Shown: positions 27,010-40,183 of the stretch, piece after piece
Numbering within the stretch: the stretch's first letter is position 1
Layout: the number at the start of each line of letters is the position of its first letter
Source of the DNA: Varroa destructor
Lineage: Eukaryota > Arthropoda > Arachnida > Mesostigmata > Varroidae
Direction of reading: 5' to 3'
Length of the DNA stretch: 64,000 nt
Assembly (NCBI RefSeq): GCF_002443255.2
Contig: NW_019211456.1
Coordinates: forward strand, 42,175,435 to 42,239,434
Position numbers and translations under genes: made by a program
Notes under the pieces: model-generated
What the model saw: the letters and a program-made list of their open reading frames with translations, nothing else
Databases searched by the model: none
What the model was told of the DNA's origin: nothing

Positions 27010-30000
27010 GAAAGTGATGATTATCTTGAAATAGGGGAATAAGTTGACTAAGCTGGTACAAAAATGTAGGGCTTGCAAAGGCCTTATATTGCCGGTACGA
27101 CTCAAACACCAAAGCATCGATAGTGTCTACGATATAATTTACACCCTAGAACTATAGGAGACATGAAGTCGAGAACGAAATAAGGATAATTTCGACAAAT
27201 CGGTCTTAAATAGGATAACGTTCAACCATCCTTAACCTAGATCGTCTTAAAGAACGCCGTTCTAGAGTAGGTCAAGCGGAACGTGGCTGCAAATATTGGT
27301 TGATGGTCCTTCAATAGCTTAATCTAAATTGCGTAACAGCTGTGCTTGACGTGGAGGTGGATTCAGGCTGAGATTTAAATCGAAGTGATTTATGCCGAGC
27401 TATCTTCAAGGATCTCTTACCTAACGAGAAGGACACAGGTCACATGGTTTGCAGTATGATGATACAGCGCATGTTCAACACTAGCTACGACCAATCCGGT
27501 TCGCTCACGATGCAGGCGAAGGGAGCCGAAACTCATTCTTCGGCAGTGTTTGAAAGCAACATGCCTTGTGTATACCTTGAAAATTACATACAATACAGTA
27601 CCTTCCTCGTTTGTTTGTCCAACTGTTATTAATCATATTTTGGAGCAAACATTAGATATAGTATTTTTGTTATTTACAATATAACTAAGGCTATCAAGGA
27701 CACAAGCAGTCCCAAAATGTGGAGTTCTCTTCAACACCATCTAGTTCCGTGGCACCAAACGCTGAGGTACGTCCCGTAGAGGTGAAGACCAAACGACCAA
27801 ATTAAATCACAGCTCAAACAATACCTCTTGAATTTGAAAATGTCGTCAACATACTTTATTCACTTTTACTTTGGCTAAGAAGTTTCCTAGGTTAATAGGC
27901 GTTTCCTAGGTGGAGCGCCGCTTCATTTGGAACACAGTGAAATGTCTATGATGCTTATGGCATATGTTTCTATCCGTATTTGCTTCTATTCTAATTGCTT
28001 ATGCTTATTATTCGAACTATAAAAATGAACTACGCCCAATATCAAATGTAATGATGGGGCGCCAGGATGTCAACACGGCACAGAATGGGGCTGCCGTTAA
28101 GTACAATATATCGATTGACCCATCTATTCGTGTATCTTATCGTTTTAATAGTTATAACCAGTGCCAAATAGTATCAGTGGATTTGCGATCATATTTGTCG
28201 CTGGATCGCTACAAAGATATACTACAATGTATCTTTCAAGGAACTGCTTAATACGATTGATATTAGCCTTTCCTCTAAAACTTCTACTGCTACGAAATAC
28301 GTTACCTATAGCAAGTGGTGCGCCCGGCTTTCCTTACGTTCCTTTACTTCTATCTTTTCTCGAATGGACAAGGAAGCAAACAGCTTGACAAACACTGAGC
28401 CGGCCGCGTGTCCATGTCAGCTGCAACCCCCGAGGGAAATTGAAATCCCAGGGAAGGCTTGCGGGAAACTGAGCAAACCAGCCGATGTTAGCATAGATAC
28501 CATAGGTCCTTACCGCTAACTTTTCTCTGCCTTCTTTTGCCACTCTTTTCCCAACTTCCTTTGACTATCATTGCTAAAAACAGCCTAACCTGACGAATAG
28601 AGTAGAGCGAACAAATGAACGAATGAATACAATTACACTGCTATAGGCCTGAAGGAATAAAACCGTGTTGGCATTGAACGTAGATATTTAGTATTCCTGT
28701 TAAAGGCGTCCCTGCCGCTTGCTCTAGCTCCGTTAGATTGGTTGTAGGCAGCATCTGCTACAGCTCTCGGATGAACCATTATAACCCTGACTAAGCTTGT
28801 GCAAGGGTCCACGAAACTAACAGATAAGTAGCTGGTTAATTGTTAGCTCTAATACCTTATTGTACTCCGAGTTTGAATTTGGGGCCTGGAAAAGGGACAA
28901 TGAATTTGTCGTCTTCTGCTACGTATAAAAGAGAAGTAAAGATTAACGTTGTCCGCTCTATTCCTATTGTATGTTGGACGTGTATGTATGTGGCTGTGAC
29001 GACGACGACAATGGTAGGCCAAATAAGAATCGTTCTTGAAGTGGGTACGTTGGATGCGACGTCGTGAAGCGGCGTTTGGTGGACATTAAAATATAACTGG
29101 ATATGTCATATGGCCTGCATATAAAAACAGTGCACTGTGATAGCAGTTTAAACGTTTAGCGCTGTGAAATCTTTACCGTCTTTCGAGGAGCCTGGCGGCT
29201 TGAAAGCTAAGCGTATCCATGCCGCATATGATAAGAAGGTTGGTATAATGCAACCTCTTTGGGTACTTGTTATCGAGATTAACGAAAATACAACAATTCT
29301 ATTAGCACTGAAAAAAGACTGAGTCAAAATCCACTAATACTACTTCGTCTAGCAGACTATCTGCCAGCCCATCTCTACAATGCGCCATCCCTACTGTATT
29401 TGTGAGTGTATCTCGAAACTTAACGATGTGCCACTGCCATTCAGTCTATCATATTCATGTATACCGCACCCCCTTTCTCAGCGCTTCCCCTATCTGCCCC
29501 ACGATTGCAAACGTGGATACGTATCAACGGGACTCACTGGTTTTGCCGTGGTAACTCGCTCTGCTGCCAGCTTCCTGCTGTTACTGCTACTGCTGTTAGG
29601 CATTCATTTTGCGTCAGCGCTCAGCTGCTCATCTACGTAGCATGCGTGAAGCGACAGTCCAGGCCCTACCGGGGCACGGAGACATCAAAGAAGCTGGGAG
29701 CAAAGTTGAATAATTCACTTGGTCTTCGGTGACATCCGGAGAAGCCTCACGATAAAAACCGGGAACGAGAGAATTCGGAGACAGGAGCTCATGGATGCAC
29801 GATGCTCAAGGGGTGCAGACTTTCTGTGAAAGTCGGGAGAGATTCTTAGGGACGAAAAAGGGATTCCTATTTCGTCAACGAGGAACGAAATAAAGTAGTC
29901 TGGGAAACAGAGTGGCCGTGACTTGACGCTCTGTGTCAGTACTGGCCACTTATATGGCAAAAATAGAATTCACTCCTTGCAACGATTATCTCAGTGGAAT

Positions 30001-33000
30001 ACTTGCTGCTTATTGTCGTTGATATTATCATAGAAATGTCGTGAAATCAATTGATTCATGAAGTTCTTCTCGTAAGGTTACCGAGCAAGCAACAAAACCG
30101 GTAGACAGTTCTCGAACTTTAAAGTGATGTGTAATGTAAACAGGTTGAGTACTCTCCGTACCTGTTTGGGAACTGTAATGCCCAACTTGGTTCTTTCGTT
30201 GATTTGTACCTATTACACATCTATCTACGCACATATTAGGTTAGTCTATTTCTATATTGTGTGTCCGATAAAAATATCGTTTTTACACGGACTAACAGTG
30301 TTCCTCTCTTAGAAACGTTTCAGTGGCTGTGTTCCCGTGACGACGGCTAGCGTGGGCCATACCGTTCTCTCCTCTAGCGCCCGGGATCACGACCACTCGC
30401 GATAGGCGAAGTCTTACAGCACCCCACTCTTAGGTCTGACACTTTCCATCTCGCTTTTCCTTAAGCTTATCCCGTTGGCTTTCGTTGACCGGTTCACCAG
30501 TTCAGCGCGTATGCTTTGCCAATATATCGGCCCTCGAGATCTCCATAGGATACCCACCGGGCAGCTTCGTAGTGGGGTGGAGGGGCAAACCTCTTGCAAA
30601 AGGAGGCCTTGCTCGGGTTTACCTACTCGGTTGGCTACTATGTTCATCGAGTGCTATCGCAGCGTGGAATCCTTGGAGAAGGGGGCAGCTTGGTCTGACA
30701 GATATTGTTATTTACACGAATTACAGCCATCAGCTTGCACCTAACTGGAGCGGAGTGAAACTAGATGTCGTTCGAGGCTGGCCGCTCCTAGCTTGGACAT
30801 GTCCTGCGAGTGTGACTCCGGCAAGGAGAGCGACTGGCTGAAGCTCCTCATGGAGTGAATGGACGCATGTTTTCAGCGTCTACTTAGTTGTTTGCTTGCC
30901 TACCACCAACGTAGAGTTCGACCGCCTGCAACCTCATGGACTTAAGGACTTTGGCACAGCATCTTAACCGAACCGTGATATGGCTCGTACACCTACAGCG
31001 CACTGACATAAATGATCACATCGATAGGCCGACGAAACAAATATCTCATGATAGTTATTTTATAATGAATATTTCGATATTTATTAAACATTAGATGCCA
31101 GGCGTAAGTATATAAAACCTAACGAATTGATTTGAGAGTGGAAATGATTGTATTTATGCCGGACATCTACGGCGGGAACATGGCTTCGATTACCTTTCAC
31201 AATCTACACCTGCAAAATCTTGAATTCAAAGAATTTTTATATCAAAGCAAAAGGTAACGGCGATTCCTTTTACAATTAACATTGCATTCAAGTAACGATC
31301 ATCTATAGACAACGTTCCCATTTCGTTGGCCTGCACTACGGTGTTCAACATCTACTGATCAAATTTGTAGGCCGAGGCAGGCCATTGCGCTCAAATGAGA
31401 ACCTGAATGCTGGCTTGATTTACCTTAGCAGCCTGTAATCAAGTCGATCTTTTTGCTTTTTTTTATGTATTAGCCGCGCTGAGTGGCTACGCCATGAAAT
31501 ACGTTATGTGTTTCCTCTTTTCCGCTGTGAAGTGTACTATGTCGTTGCCTGAATGTGACAAAAAAAGGCAGGTGAACGTTACGCCATTGCGTCCCTTGAG
31601 TGTCGTGTGCCAGTTTTAAGATACTTACAAAAAGTGCTTTTTATTTATACAATCACTTTGACTGACCTTTTTAGTTTGTATTATTAAAAACAAAAGAAAG
31701 CCTCTATAGAAAGCTAGACCAACAACTATGATAAGTAAAACATGGTTCACTTAATTTAATCCACACTTCTTAGATAACTGCATTAACCCGAATGTATTGT
31801 CTGATATAGCACACCGTTGTTGTACATAACAATAGTTGCAAAAAGGCCGCCGTAATAATAACCATAAATACAGGCAGAACCCAAACAAGTAATGATAATT
31901 ATCATTCTGGCTGTGCTCTCGAATGCAACGGTGCTTCCAGGCCGTGCATCCATTCTATCAGCATGCCTGTTCGATTAAGCGGACGAAGAATAGCATCGAA
32001 AGTGTCCGCCAAAACAAACATGCTTTCCGACAAATCGCCCAACTTGCGACTCGACTGACTTCATAGCCTCGGTTTCTGTTTTAGCCTTTGGACCACGCAG
32101 ACGTAGTTGCCATCCTCATCCTTCGTGTGCGAATGCCACCATAAATGTATAAGGATCACCTACGCAAAACATGCTGACGAGATTTACCGGCTACCTTAGT
32201 ACGTGCACACTAATCATCAACTGGTCTGACAGAGCAGCTAGCACTTATCAACAGAACAGGCCTAATAGACCGAAAAAAGGCCAGGTCGAAAAATGCTGTC
32301 GATGTTGCTCGATAATGATAACAATCAAAACAATAACAATCGAGAAAAAACCAGCGAATAGAGTTGAGTGACTGCTTTCTGCCGAAATTAGTACTCTCGT
32401 CTGCATGGTTTCGGAAATCTAGAAAGGATCACGACACAACAAAAGAGCTTTCGAATAGCACATAATACACAGAAGTTATTGCTGAGACACTGCCCGGTGA
32501 CTCGATACAGGCTCGGTACCTTCAGCTGACGTCAGTGAAGGCTATAATGTTTTCTGCTACTATCGATTTCGTCAATGCTCTCCTGTTGCCTCTTTGTAGC
32601 TACTGGTGTACTTAACCAAAAATTTCACGCAGTTCACAGTCACAGGTAGCCATTGTTAGGGATGCAGCAGCTCGTAACGAAGTATAAATGCAATAAAATT
32701 CGAATAAATATCATGCTTTATGAGTTTTTATAGTGAAGGGTCATGGATCAATTAGATCTGGTAGGAAAGGTGCATCTTTAATTAATCGTGCAACGTTGGC
32801 ATACGATTGCAGTTTAACATTGTATAGCCCTTTCAGCCTTGCTTTTGGGCTTACATTACAATAACATTCGTTACGAGGGTGAATCAAATGCTAATTCGTG
32901 ATTATACAATACAATTATTAGTGTCCTAATTACTGAACATCCGATAGTTCCTGCAGGGCATATGCCTTGGCCGAGACAGGTCTCTAATGTCCCAATACGC

Positions 33001-35556
33001 CAAACACGATACAAATTCTAAACCATAATAAAATAATTTTCGGTTTTGTGCGGCAATCGAAACTCAACAGTCGAGGTGCGCTGTCTCATCTGAAGTCAAC
33101 AACGGTATCCGCGATTTTCCTGCGGGTACAGGCAGACATACCCACGTAAGCCAATTGGTCGCTTGTGGCAACACTTGCCATGAGAGTCACATCGCAACAC
33201 AACAATATCAACCCGTGCGGCTGGCAAGCCTACCGTAGGCCCAGCGGTTAGGACGTAACCCACGGCGGCACTATCAGAGCTGCGGACGAAGCCTGACGAC
33301 GATGGCAGTTCTTCCTAACGCCCAAGTGGTTGCGGCCGAACAACATTTTCGCCCCACAGCTGGATTCACAGGGTGAAGGAGGAGGTTACACTGGGCGGCT
33401 ACATTTGGCGGGGGGTGAACCACTTCCGTCGGGAAACACTAACGGCAACACTAGTAGCGAAGTTGTCGGCAAAACAGTTCAATTCTCGTTTGACCAGATT
33501 TGGCTTCCTATTTTTATCAACGTGATGCTTGAAGGTAGACACAATTTCAAGAGAAGTCGGATAGTTTGCTGTCCATTGCATGGAGCGTTATTTCGAAAAT
33601 TGGCAAAAACGATGAAAATATACGTGATAAACGTGTTTAAAACACGCGTATGTTTTACGTGTATGGATTCATCTGACATTTTTTTTTGTAGCACCCCCTA
33701 TATCGAAGCTGTTCTATAAGCTTTGTGTAATTTGTACGAAAACAATACGTGTATTCGGCTGGATAAAACAAATGATTTGCTGTAGCACTTCAGCAAATAC
33801 CATATCAGATGAAACCGTTACTAATGTTTCAGATATATAGTATCTGTAACATTTGCTACAATTGTGTCTTCAATCAAATTATTAGACAAATAACAATTAA
33901 AAGATTGACCTTTGTTATGTTGGGTCAGTTAGAGATCATCTGCTTGAACCTCACTGCACAATACATTTTAGAATATGACGATTTTTTAGAAATGATAGTG
34001 ACAAAATGACGATAATATCTCACTATAAACATACGCGGTCAAAACATCTGCCAGCACCGATGTCTTCGTATAGTGTAAAAATAGCATCGAAATAACCTCG
34101 TCAATTTATCTTGCGGCTTAATGGCAGAAAAAAAGATATCTTGTTGGTAACGTCACGTTTTGACTTTCCATATAAAAAAGACCCGATTTTTGTATTCAAA
34201 TTGTAAAAAGTCTCATTGCAAAGTGTGATTTCCCTCTACGATAGACGATGCTCAGGCACTGGAAATGGGCAATCCGAACTTCTGAAGTGCGTATCACAAA
34301 GGTACACGATAGGACGCGCGACCGCGTTTCCATCAAGCTCGTGCGTCTGCTGCGCAAACAAATGAACCTAAATATCTTACGGATTAGCTGAACTAGGAGT
34401 CATGGCCCGCCTTCTCGCTAATCATACAGGTGATTTGAAAAGCGCTGTCAATGTGAAATCATACAAGCAACAAAAACACAAATAACACTTGAAGGGGATA
34501 GGAAACACCATCATAATTCTACTTAGGTGAAATTGTACATTCTTTCCGGTCTATTATTGTTTTTAAACGAAGATGCATTTCATTGATTGACGGCAATGGA
34601 AACGTTAACGACATAACAAAAGTGACATTTTTAAATTGTCTCTGCTCAATTGAAAAGTTCGTCTGCTTCTGCGTGACAGAGTCTCTTCAGTGGCGTATAA
34701 ATCATTTTTAATAAAAGATATTGATAAAAACTGTGCGGCCTGTATAGTATATGACTATTGGGAGTAGACGTGTGTATTGATGCCTGTGGTTAAACACAGC
34801 ACGGGATACCTCCTCATCAACGACCCCTTGTTCCTATATGCGATTGGATGCATCCCTTTTCTTGCCACACACAAACGAAGACTGAGTGTCGCACCCCCTT
34901 GCACCAGTAATTCTGCTCTCCCTTTACAACCATACCCACTGTCTGCGCTCGTTGAGCCAACAATTCTTGTTGTTATAGGTTTACTCGCTGTTGACCTGTA
35001 CAACAAAATTCTAATTGTTCCAAAGAAAAAACACAACAACAACAACAACAGATAGAAAGAATTAGAAGTGTAAATGTAGGACGTGTTTCGCCTGGGGTGT
35101 GGGCTGAAATCGAGAAGGTTACTGATGAACCCCACAGTTAGACGGCATATTCTAACATTTTAGCTTACGTATGCATGATATATATGCTTTGTTTCGCATC
35201 TGCTGTGGAAAACCATATAATCCGTTTCAGAAAAAAAAGTTTTGCGTTTGAATTCGCTACAATTCGAGTATTTGCTTATTTTTCATACGACCAAAAAATG
35301 GGGGTTGTCAGGACCCAGTCTCATGTCGTTGTCCTATAAACATGATTGTGATATATTGTCGAATAGGTATGTGCGTTATCATCAAATGTGGGGCTTAATG
35401 GCATAGACATTCGCAACGCACATAGTGATTAATGGAATTATAAATAGAAATTTTAACTTGAAGCTAACTTTCTTACAGGTCAAAATCACGTCGCGCTTTG
35501 ATTAATCATTTTCGATAGGATACGCCACCTTTTTCTTCTACCTCGCTTCTATTATC
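27010..35556. other. Long gene-free stretch
   Basis: No supportable coding region. Several ATG frames (for example 27964-28251 with a hydrophobic N-terminus, 29380-29640 with a Leu run from CTG repeats) lack any other support. The sequence is mostly AT-rich, with a GC-richer patch at 30.36-30.85 kb where three frames on the two strands overlap. Confidence 0.4.
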
Positions 35557-36111
35557 ATGCAGCTGATTGTTCCTATCCAAAATAATTACCACACAAAACT
35601 TGTTTCCCTGTCAGCGGACCCGGCGGATCTGCCGATGGGGCTCAAGGATGCGCCGTCTATTTTCTCCAGCGATCTCCTTTGGCTATTTCAACCCAATTTT
35701 GTCGAGCTGTTCTCCTCTACGCGCACGCACAGACGCGCATTTTATCTTTCCCATCCCATCCCATCTACCGTTTTCTCTGCCCCTCTCGCAGTTTTCCTAT
35801 TAATACACTTCTATCAATCGCGGCCTCGCGCACCAATTCGTGCAGCCGCGGCTGGTCCGGTACGTGGGCTGCTCAGCGCTAAAAGGGGAAGGTCGATGTG
35901 CAAGGAATTTTTAATACCCCCTTTTATCCTGCCCTTTCTTCTCTCGACTTTTCCCGCTTCGGAGGCTAGTGGGGGTGCTAGCAATGCTTATGGGGACTCC
36001 ATGTTCCTCACTACGAGCTGGTTCGCTCCCCTAAGCGGCGGTTTAGTTTCCGTTAGGCGACCGAACTCTACACGGCCGATCTCGGTTGTGCCCATTCCAG
36101 AGCACCCATGA
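35557..36111 (+). other. 184-codon ATG frame in CT-rich DNA, unknown
   Basis: The ATG at 35557 has A at -3 and the frame runs 184 codons to TGA. The middle (about 35740-35960) is strongly CT-rich, which yields Pro/Ser/Phe/Leu-rich hydrophobic residues in this frame and keeps two neighbouring frames open too. The first 50 residues, with KDAPSIFSSDLLWLFQ, and the part after SKRGRSM-like basic residues look more protein-like. No domain is recognised. It is the longest ATG-started frame outside the RNase T2-like array, so it deserves a note, but compositional bias is a sufficient explanation. Confidence 0.2.
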
Positions 36112-37102
36112 TGGCAAATGGATCTGGCGGCCGAAGGGGATCGATAAAGGGGGTAGATATCCGATAAGCCCAAATGACTCCTTTATTTCATTCCGTCCAC
36201 CGACTACTGCCACTGTGAGCGACTACGGAAAACGTGAGTTCAGTGTAGGTATATTTTCTCTGAGAGACAGAAAAACGAGGTTAGCTAAATGGATGGTTTC
36301 AGTGCATAGACTTTCACGCACTCTGCTTTAATTACGGTCACAGCTAGACCTGTGAAAATCTGTTAACGTTCAAAGTAAATTGTATTCCATCTAATTTACT
36401 GCTTTCAAATCTAACACATTGCCACAAGGATCTTTGCTTGCTATTAGCGCAGCTGTTGATTACGAGATGGCGAGGCTATGTGGCACTGTACACCGAAAAA
36501 TTTCCTAAATTATCAAGGTGTGTTTTTCTTTAATTCAGCTGGTCACACAACTGCTCTTGAAATCCGTTTGTATATCGAAGTTTTTTCTATCTGATAGCAA
36601 CGCATTGGTGCGAAGGTAATGGCCATTGGGCTTGCATAAGTTCGCTGAGCGAGGAAAGCAGTTTTCTTATTCAAGACTGGATTGAGTGCAGCGATAGCAT
36701 TAGGATTTGTTGTGGGCTATTTAGTTGAATAACTATAAGCTTATAACCTACATGTACGTCATATACATACATATATATGTGTGGTGATTTGGCCAATGAA
36801 TAGAAACTGATTTAGTAGGTCCCTGGTGAAGCGTGATGGCCTGTTGAAGCAGCATGATAGACTTTTCTCACCTTGTCCCTGTTCGTTACTGTTTACTCCT
36901 TTGAGAGCGGCTGGACCCACGACGTGAGGGCCGGCGTTGGTTTGGTGTACTGTACTATGCTATTTGCTGCGCGTAATCACGAGTTAGATTACGTGGCATA
37001 AATTGAGACCCACACATTTTGCCCCAGGGCACGATGGTCTGGCCATATGAGAAACGACCAACGTACAAATATGTTCCCCCCTATCGACACATATAACTGG
37101 AC

Positions 37103-37118
37103 ATATATATATATATAT
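37103..37118 (+). repeat. AT dinucleotide repeat
   Basis: Eight AT units are read directly. Confidence 0.9.
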
Positions 37119-40100
37119 GCCGTGCTGTAAGTGTGAAAAGGTCTGAAGTAAGTATCAGCTAGAATTTGTTTGTCCATGTGAACGCAAAGGTGAAAAAAAG
37201 GCCAGGGGCAGTAGGATTATTACACAAACCGTCAGCTGTCTATTCAACTCTACAATGAAATGATTTGAGCTTCTTTAACAGCCCCGAAGAGCTGGGTCCT
37301 AACCAAAACTGACGAGAGGGTTGATATGGATAATAGGTACATGGCCTGAAAAAACTGCAGTTGTTGAAAAGCCCAGTGTTAGACAAAGCCGATTCAAAAT
37401 TCCCAGGTACATGAACAAATCACAAATACATTCAACGACTTAGACGACTAAACCTTTGACTAAAAAACAACAGGCGCTATTAATACAGACCACGCCAAAG
37501 ACATATCACACGATAAGTGTAATTAAATAAATAGGCAATAAAGGCATTTGTTACAAAAATCAGACAGTGCCATAACACAGAAGTTCGGACAAACAATACA
37601 CTGTTTCAATGCGCCGGTTCTCCCACAATCTTAACCGGGTTGTAACCCGTTCTATGTTCTGGCTAGAATTCCACACTGGACTTCGATGCCGTGTTATAGC
37701 CCTCGTGTAAACAACGTTAGTTCGTCTTGAGGTCCACAGCAGTTTACCACTGCTAAACTCTCCAGCAGAAGAGGTTGACGTGACGCTCATTAAGGCTGCC
37801 TACAGAGGGATAAAGTCTCGCACGCGACTGAACGCTCATCACATAAAAAATAACGGGCCTTACTGTTGGAAAAGCTTAATATTAAGAAGTTTTCAAATCA
37901 GTTTTAGCCGCTACCTAAGGCAAATTGCAGTTAGTAGATTTCTATAGCTGCATAGCTCTATATAGGATAGACTGCACATTGTAGGAACGGATCTATTTTA
38001 ACTTAACCAGAGTTGTAAACGAGTAAAATGTCAAAATGCATCTCAAGACACGTAACAGCTTTCAAAGATTCTGAAACAATTCGATCAAAAATGATATATT
38101 TTTTTCGGTAAATTTGATGTGTTTGATTTCCTGATAATTGTTTGCCCTCCATAACACTAAAAGCACTTAATTCCTGAATTGAATCTTGATTGTGAGTTTT
38201 TTTTATTTTTTTTATCGGTACACCTTTGTCCTTGGCCGGATTTAGCCCCACTGAAACGACAAGAGCGTGACTACCTCACTACGCCCATCTACTCCTGTCG
38301 TTTAGTTCGCTTATGAAATGGTGGCTTGTAGTCACTCGCGCGGACGAAACGCTCAGGTTGTAAATCATATAACCTGGCACACTGATGGAGATCAAGACGC
38401 CCTGGATCATCGAGGCTCCGGTGACACCTGAAGATGCCGGCGACAACGAGAAACGCCTGAACGAAAAATATCGATAGCAACCCTACAGCGTACTAGAAAA
38501 AGTCACAGTGTGAGCTTAATACACAGCTGTTACGGCTATTGCCATTCAATAACCCTGGGCGCTGAGAAGCATTTGAAAAATGCTTTTGCATCGTGGACGT
38601 CCTCTTTATGGTGGACATTGACATTATCAAAGCGTATATTGGTAACCTCAAACCCTCTGTGATGTGATGTTTTGCAGGCGGTAGTATGACCCACCCTTGA
38701 CAACCAGACATATATCTCTTAACTTCAAATACTATTTATTCTGCTAGTAGTTTTTCATTCGTGCACCTGTGCCAATACGCACACACTCGCCATTAACTAC
38801 TCTTAGTTTGCGTTCGGTGGACGAATAGTCGAAAATTGATTGATCCATCAAGTAGCTGAATAACAGTGCTTCAATGACAGGCTGACACGAAGTCGCCAAA
38901 GGACCAATTCTTACTGGTGGATATGAGTAAGGTGTGCATTTTTCTTGGGGTCGACGTTAACCTTGGGAATCGCCGCACACACCACGCTAAGATTCGGTAG
39001 GAAACTTCTTTTCCATGCTTGTCAGAGGAACAATAGGGATATCTATGTTAGCCAATACACATAACCGTTTAGGGAATTATACTGTTTTTTCAGCGAACCA
39101 CGTAGGGGTATTTGTATTCGCGAGTCGTATATAACTCGATTTCTACCTTACTATCATCATATTCAGCAGAAGTTTTCACGCAGCTTGAAATGTTCATTCT
39201 ACCATCGTGTTACATTGGCCGACGAGTATCCGGACAAACACAAGACACGAGAGATGCATCTGTATGCATACGAAATGAGAAAAGGACAAGCGGTTTTATT
39301 TGCCTGTTACATTGTGCCGGACCCTGTTGACATCATTTTCATTGACGCCGCATTCATTGCTTGGCCGGCGGCCTGAAACGTTCGAGGTCGACAAAAGGAT
39401 TAGCGCTCTGCCAATGCCATTTCCCTGTCTCGACTAGACTCATTTACTCTGCTACCGCTTTTACTTCTTCTTTTTCGTTATCTCTATTGTCGAATTTGGT
39501 AACAGCGGGAGAAATAACAGGCCTTACCCATACGCAGATCTATGTGGGCCGTCAGAATTGCAACGAGAATGGCTAAGCAAGAAGTGCGATAACGCTTTGA
39601 GTGGTGCATTTCGGCATCTTACCAATAATAACAGTACGCCGGTGCCTTTCGAGCCTGTGTACCTAGAGCTGACGAGCGATCTCGTGCTGACCGGCTTGCG
39701 CTGAAGGTGCCACCGAGCATTAAGCCGTCCGCTTTCTATCTGTTATGATTTAGGCCAGCACATTTAGGTCCAACGGTTCGCCTGGCAGGGAGTGGCTACT
39801 TCGACTACAATGGATACGGCTAATACTACACGGAATATGATGCATGCTGCGGTCTTCTCACTCCTCGCTTGGCAATTTCCTGCTATACCTGCTGGTAGCA
39901 GCTCTGTGCATGTGTGTTTGCTGCCAAAGACAAGAAACTGTCTTCCCTGGTCACTGAGGTCTGTGTGTACGTGCATATGTACGGAGTTGTTACGCATATA
40001 AGAGTAAAAGAGAGAAAGATAAAGAAACAGAGGTAGCGATAAAGCGAGCAATGAAGAAAGACCAGTCGTTGAGATATGGTATTCATGCTGGGTAGGCGTC

Positions 40101-40143
40101 TTACATTGACGCGTACAAAATAACCCCCTCATTCCCCCTTGAG

Positions 40144-40183
40144 CCTGCCTGCCTGCCTGCCTGCCTGCTTGCCTGCCTGCCTG
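40144..40183 (+). repeat. CCTG tetranucleotide array
   Basis: About ten CCTG units with one CTTG variant, read directly. Same unit class, read on the other strand, as part of the repeat at 17481-17527. Confidence 0.95.

Noticed and set aside
27882..27911. Direct repeat GTTTCCTAGGT twice, 19 bases apart
   Set aside because: Too short and isolated to be called an element; probably local duplication.
29380..29640. 86-codon ATG frame with a hydrophobic C-terminal Leu run
   Set aside because: The Leu run comes from CTG/TTA-rich simple sequence, and another open frame overlaps it.
33225..33310. CCCAGCGGTTAGGACGT, like the A box of tRNA-derived SINEs
   Set aside because: No B box follows at the right distance and no repeat copies could be identified by eye.
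40144..40183. CCTG array considered as a CRISPR-like or satellite array
   Set aside because: Pure four-base units without spacers; it is a microsatellite.
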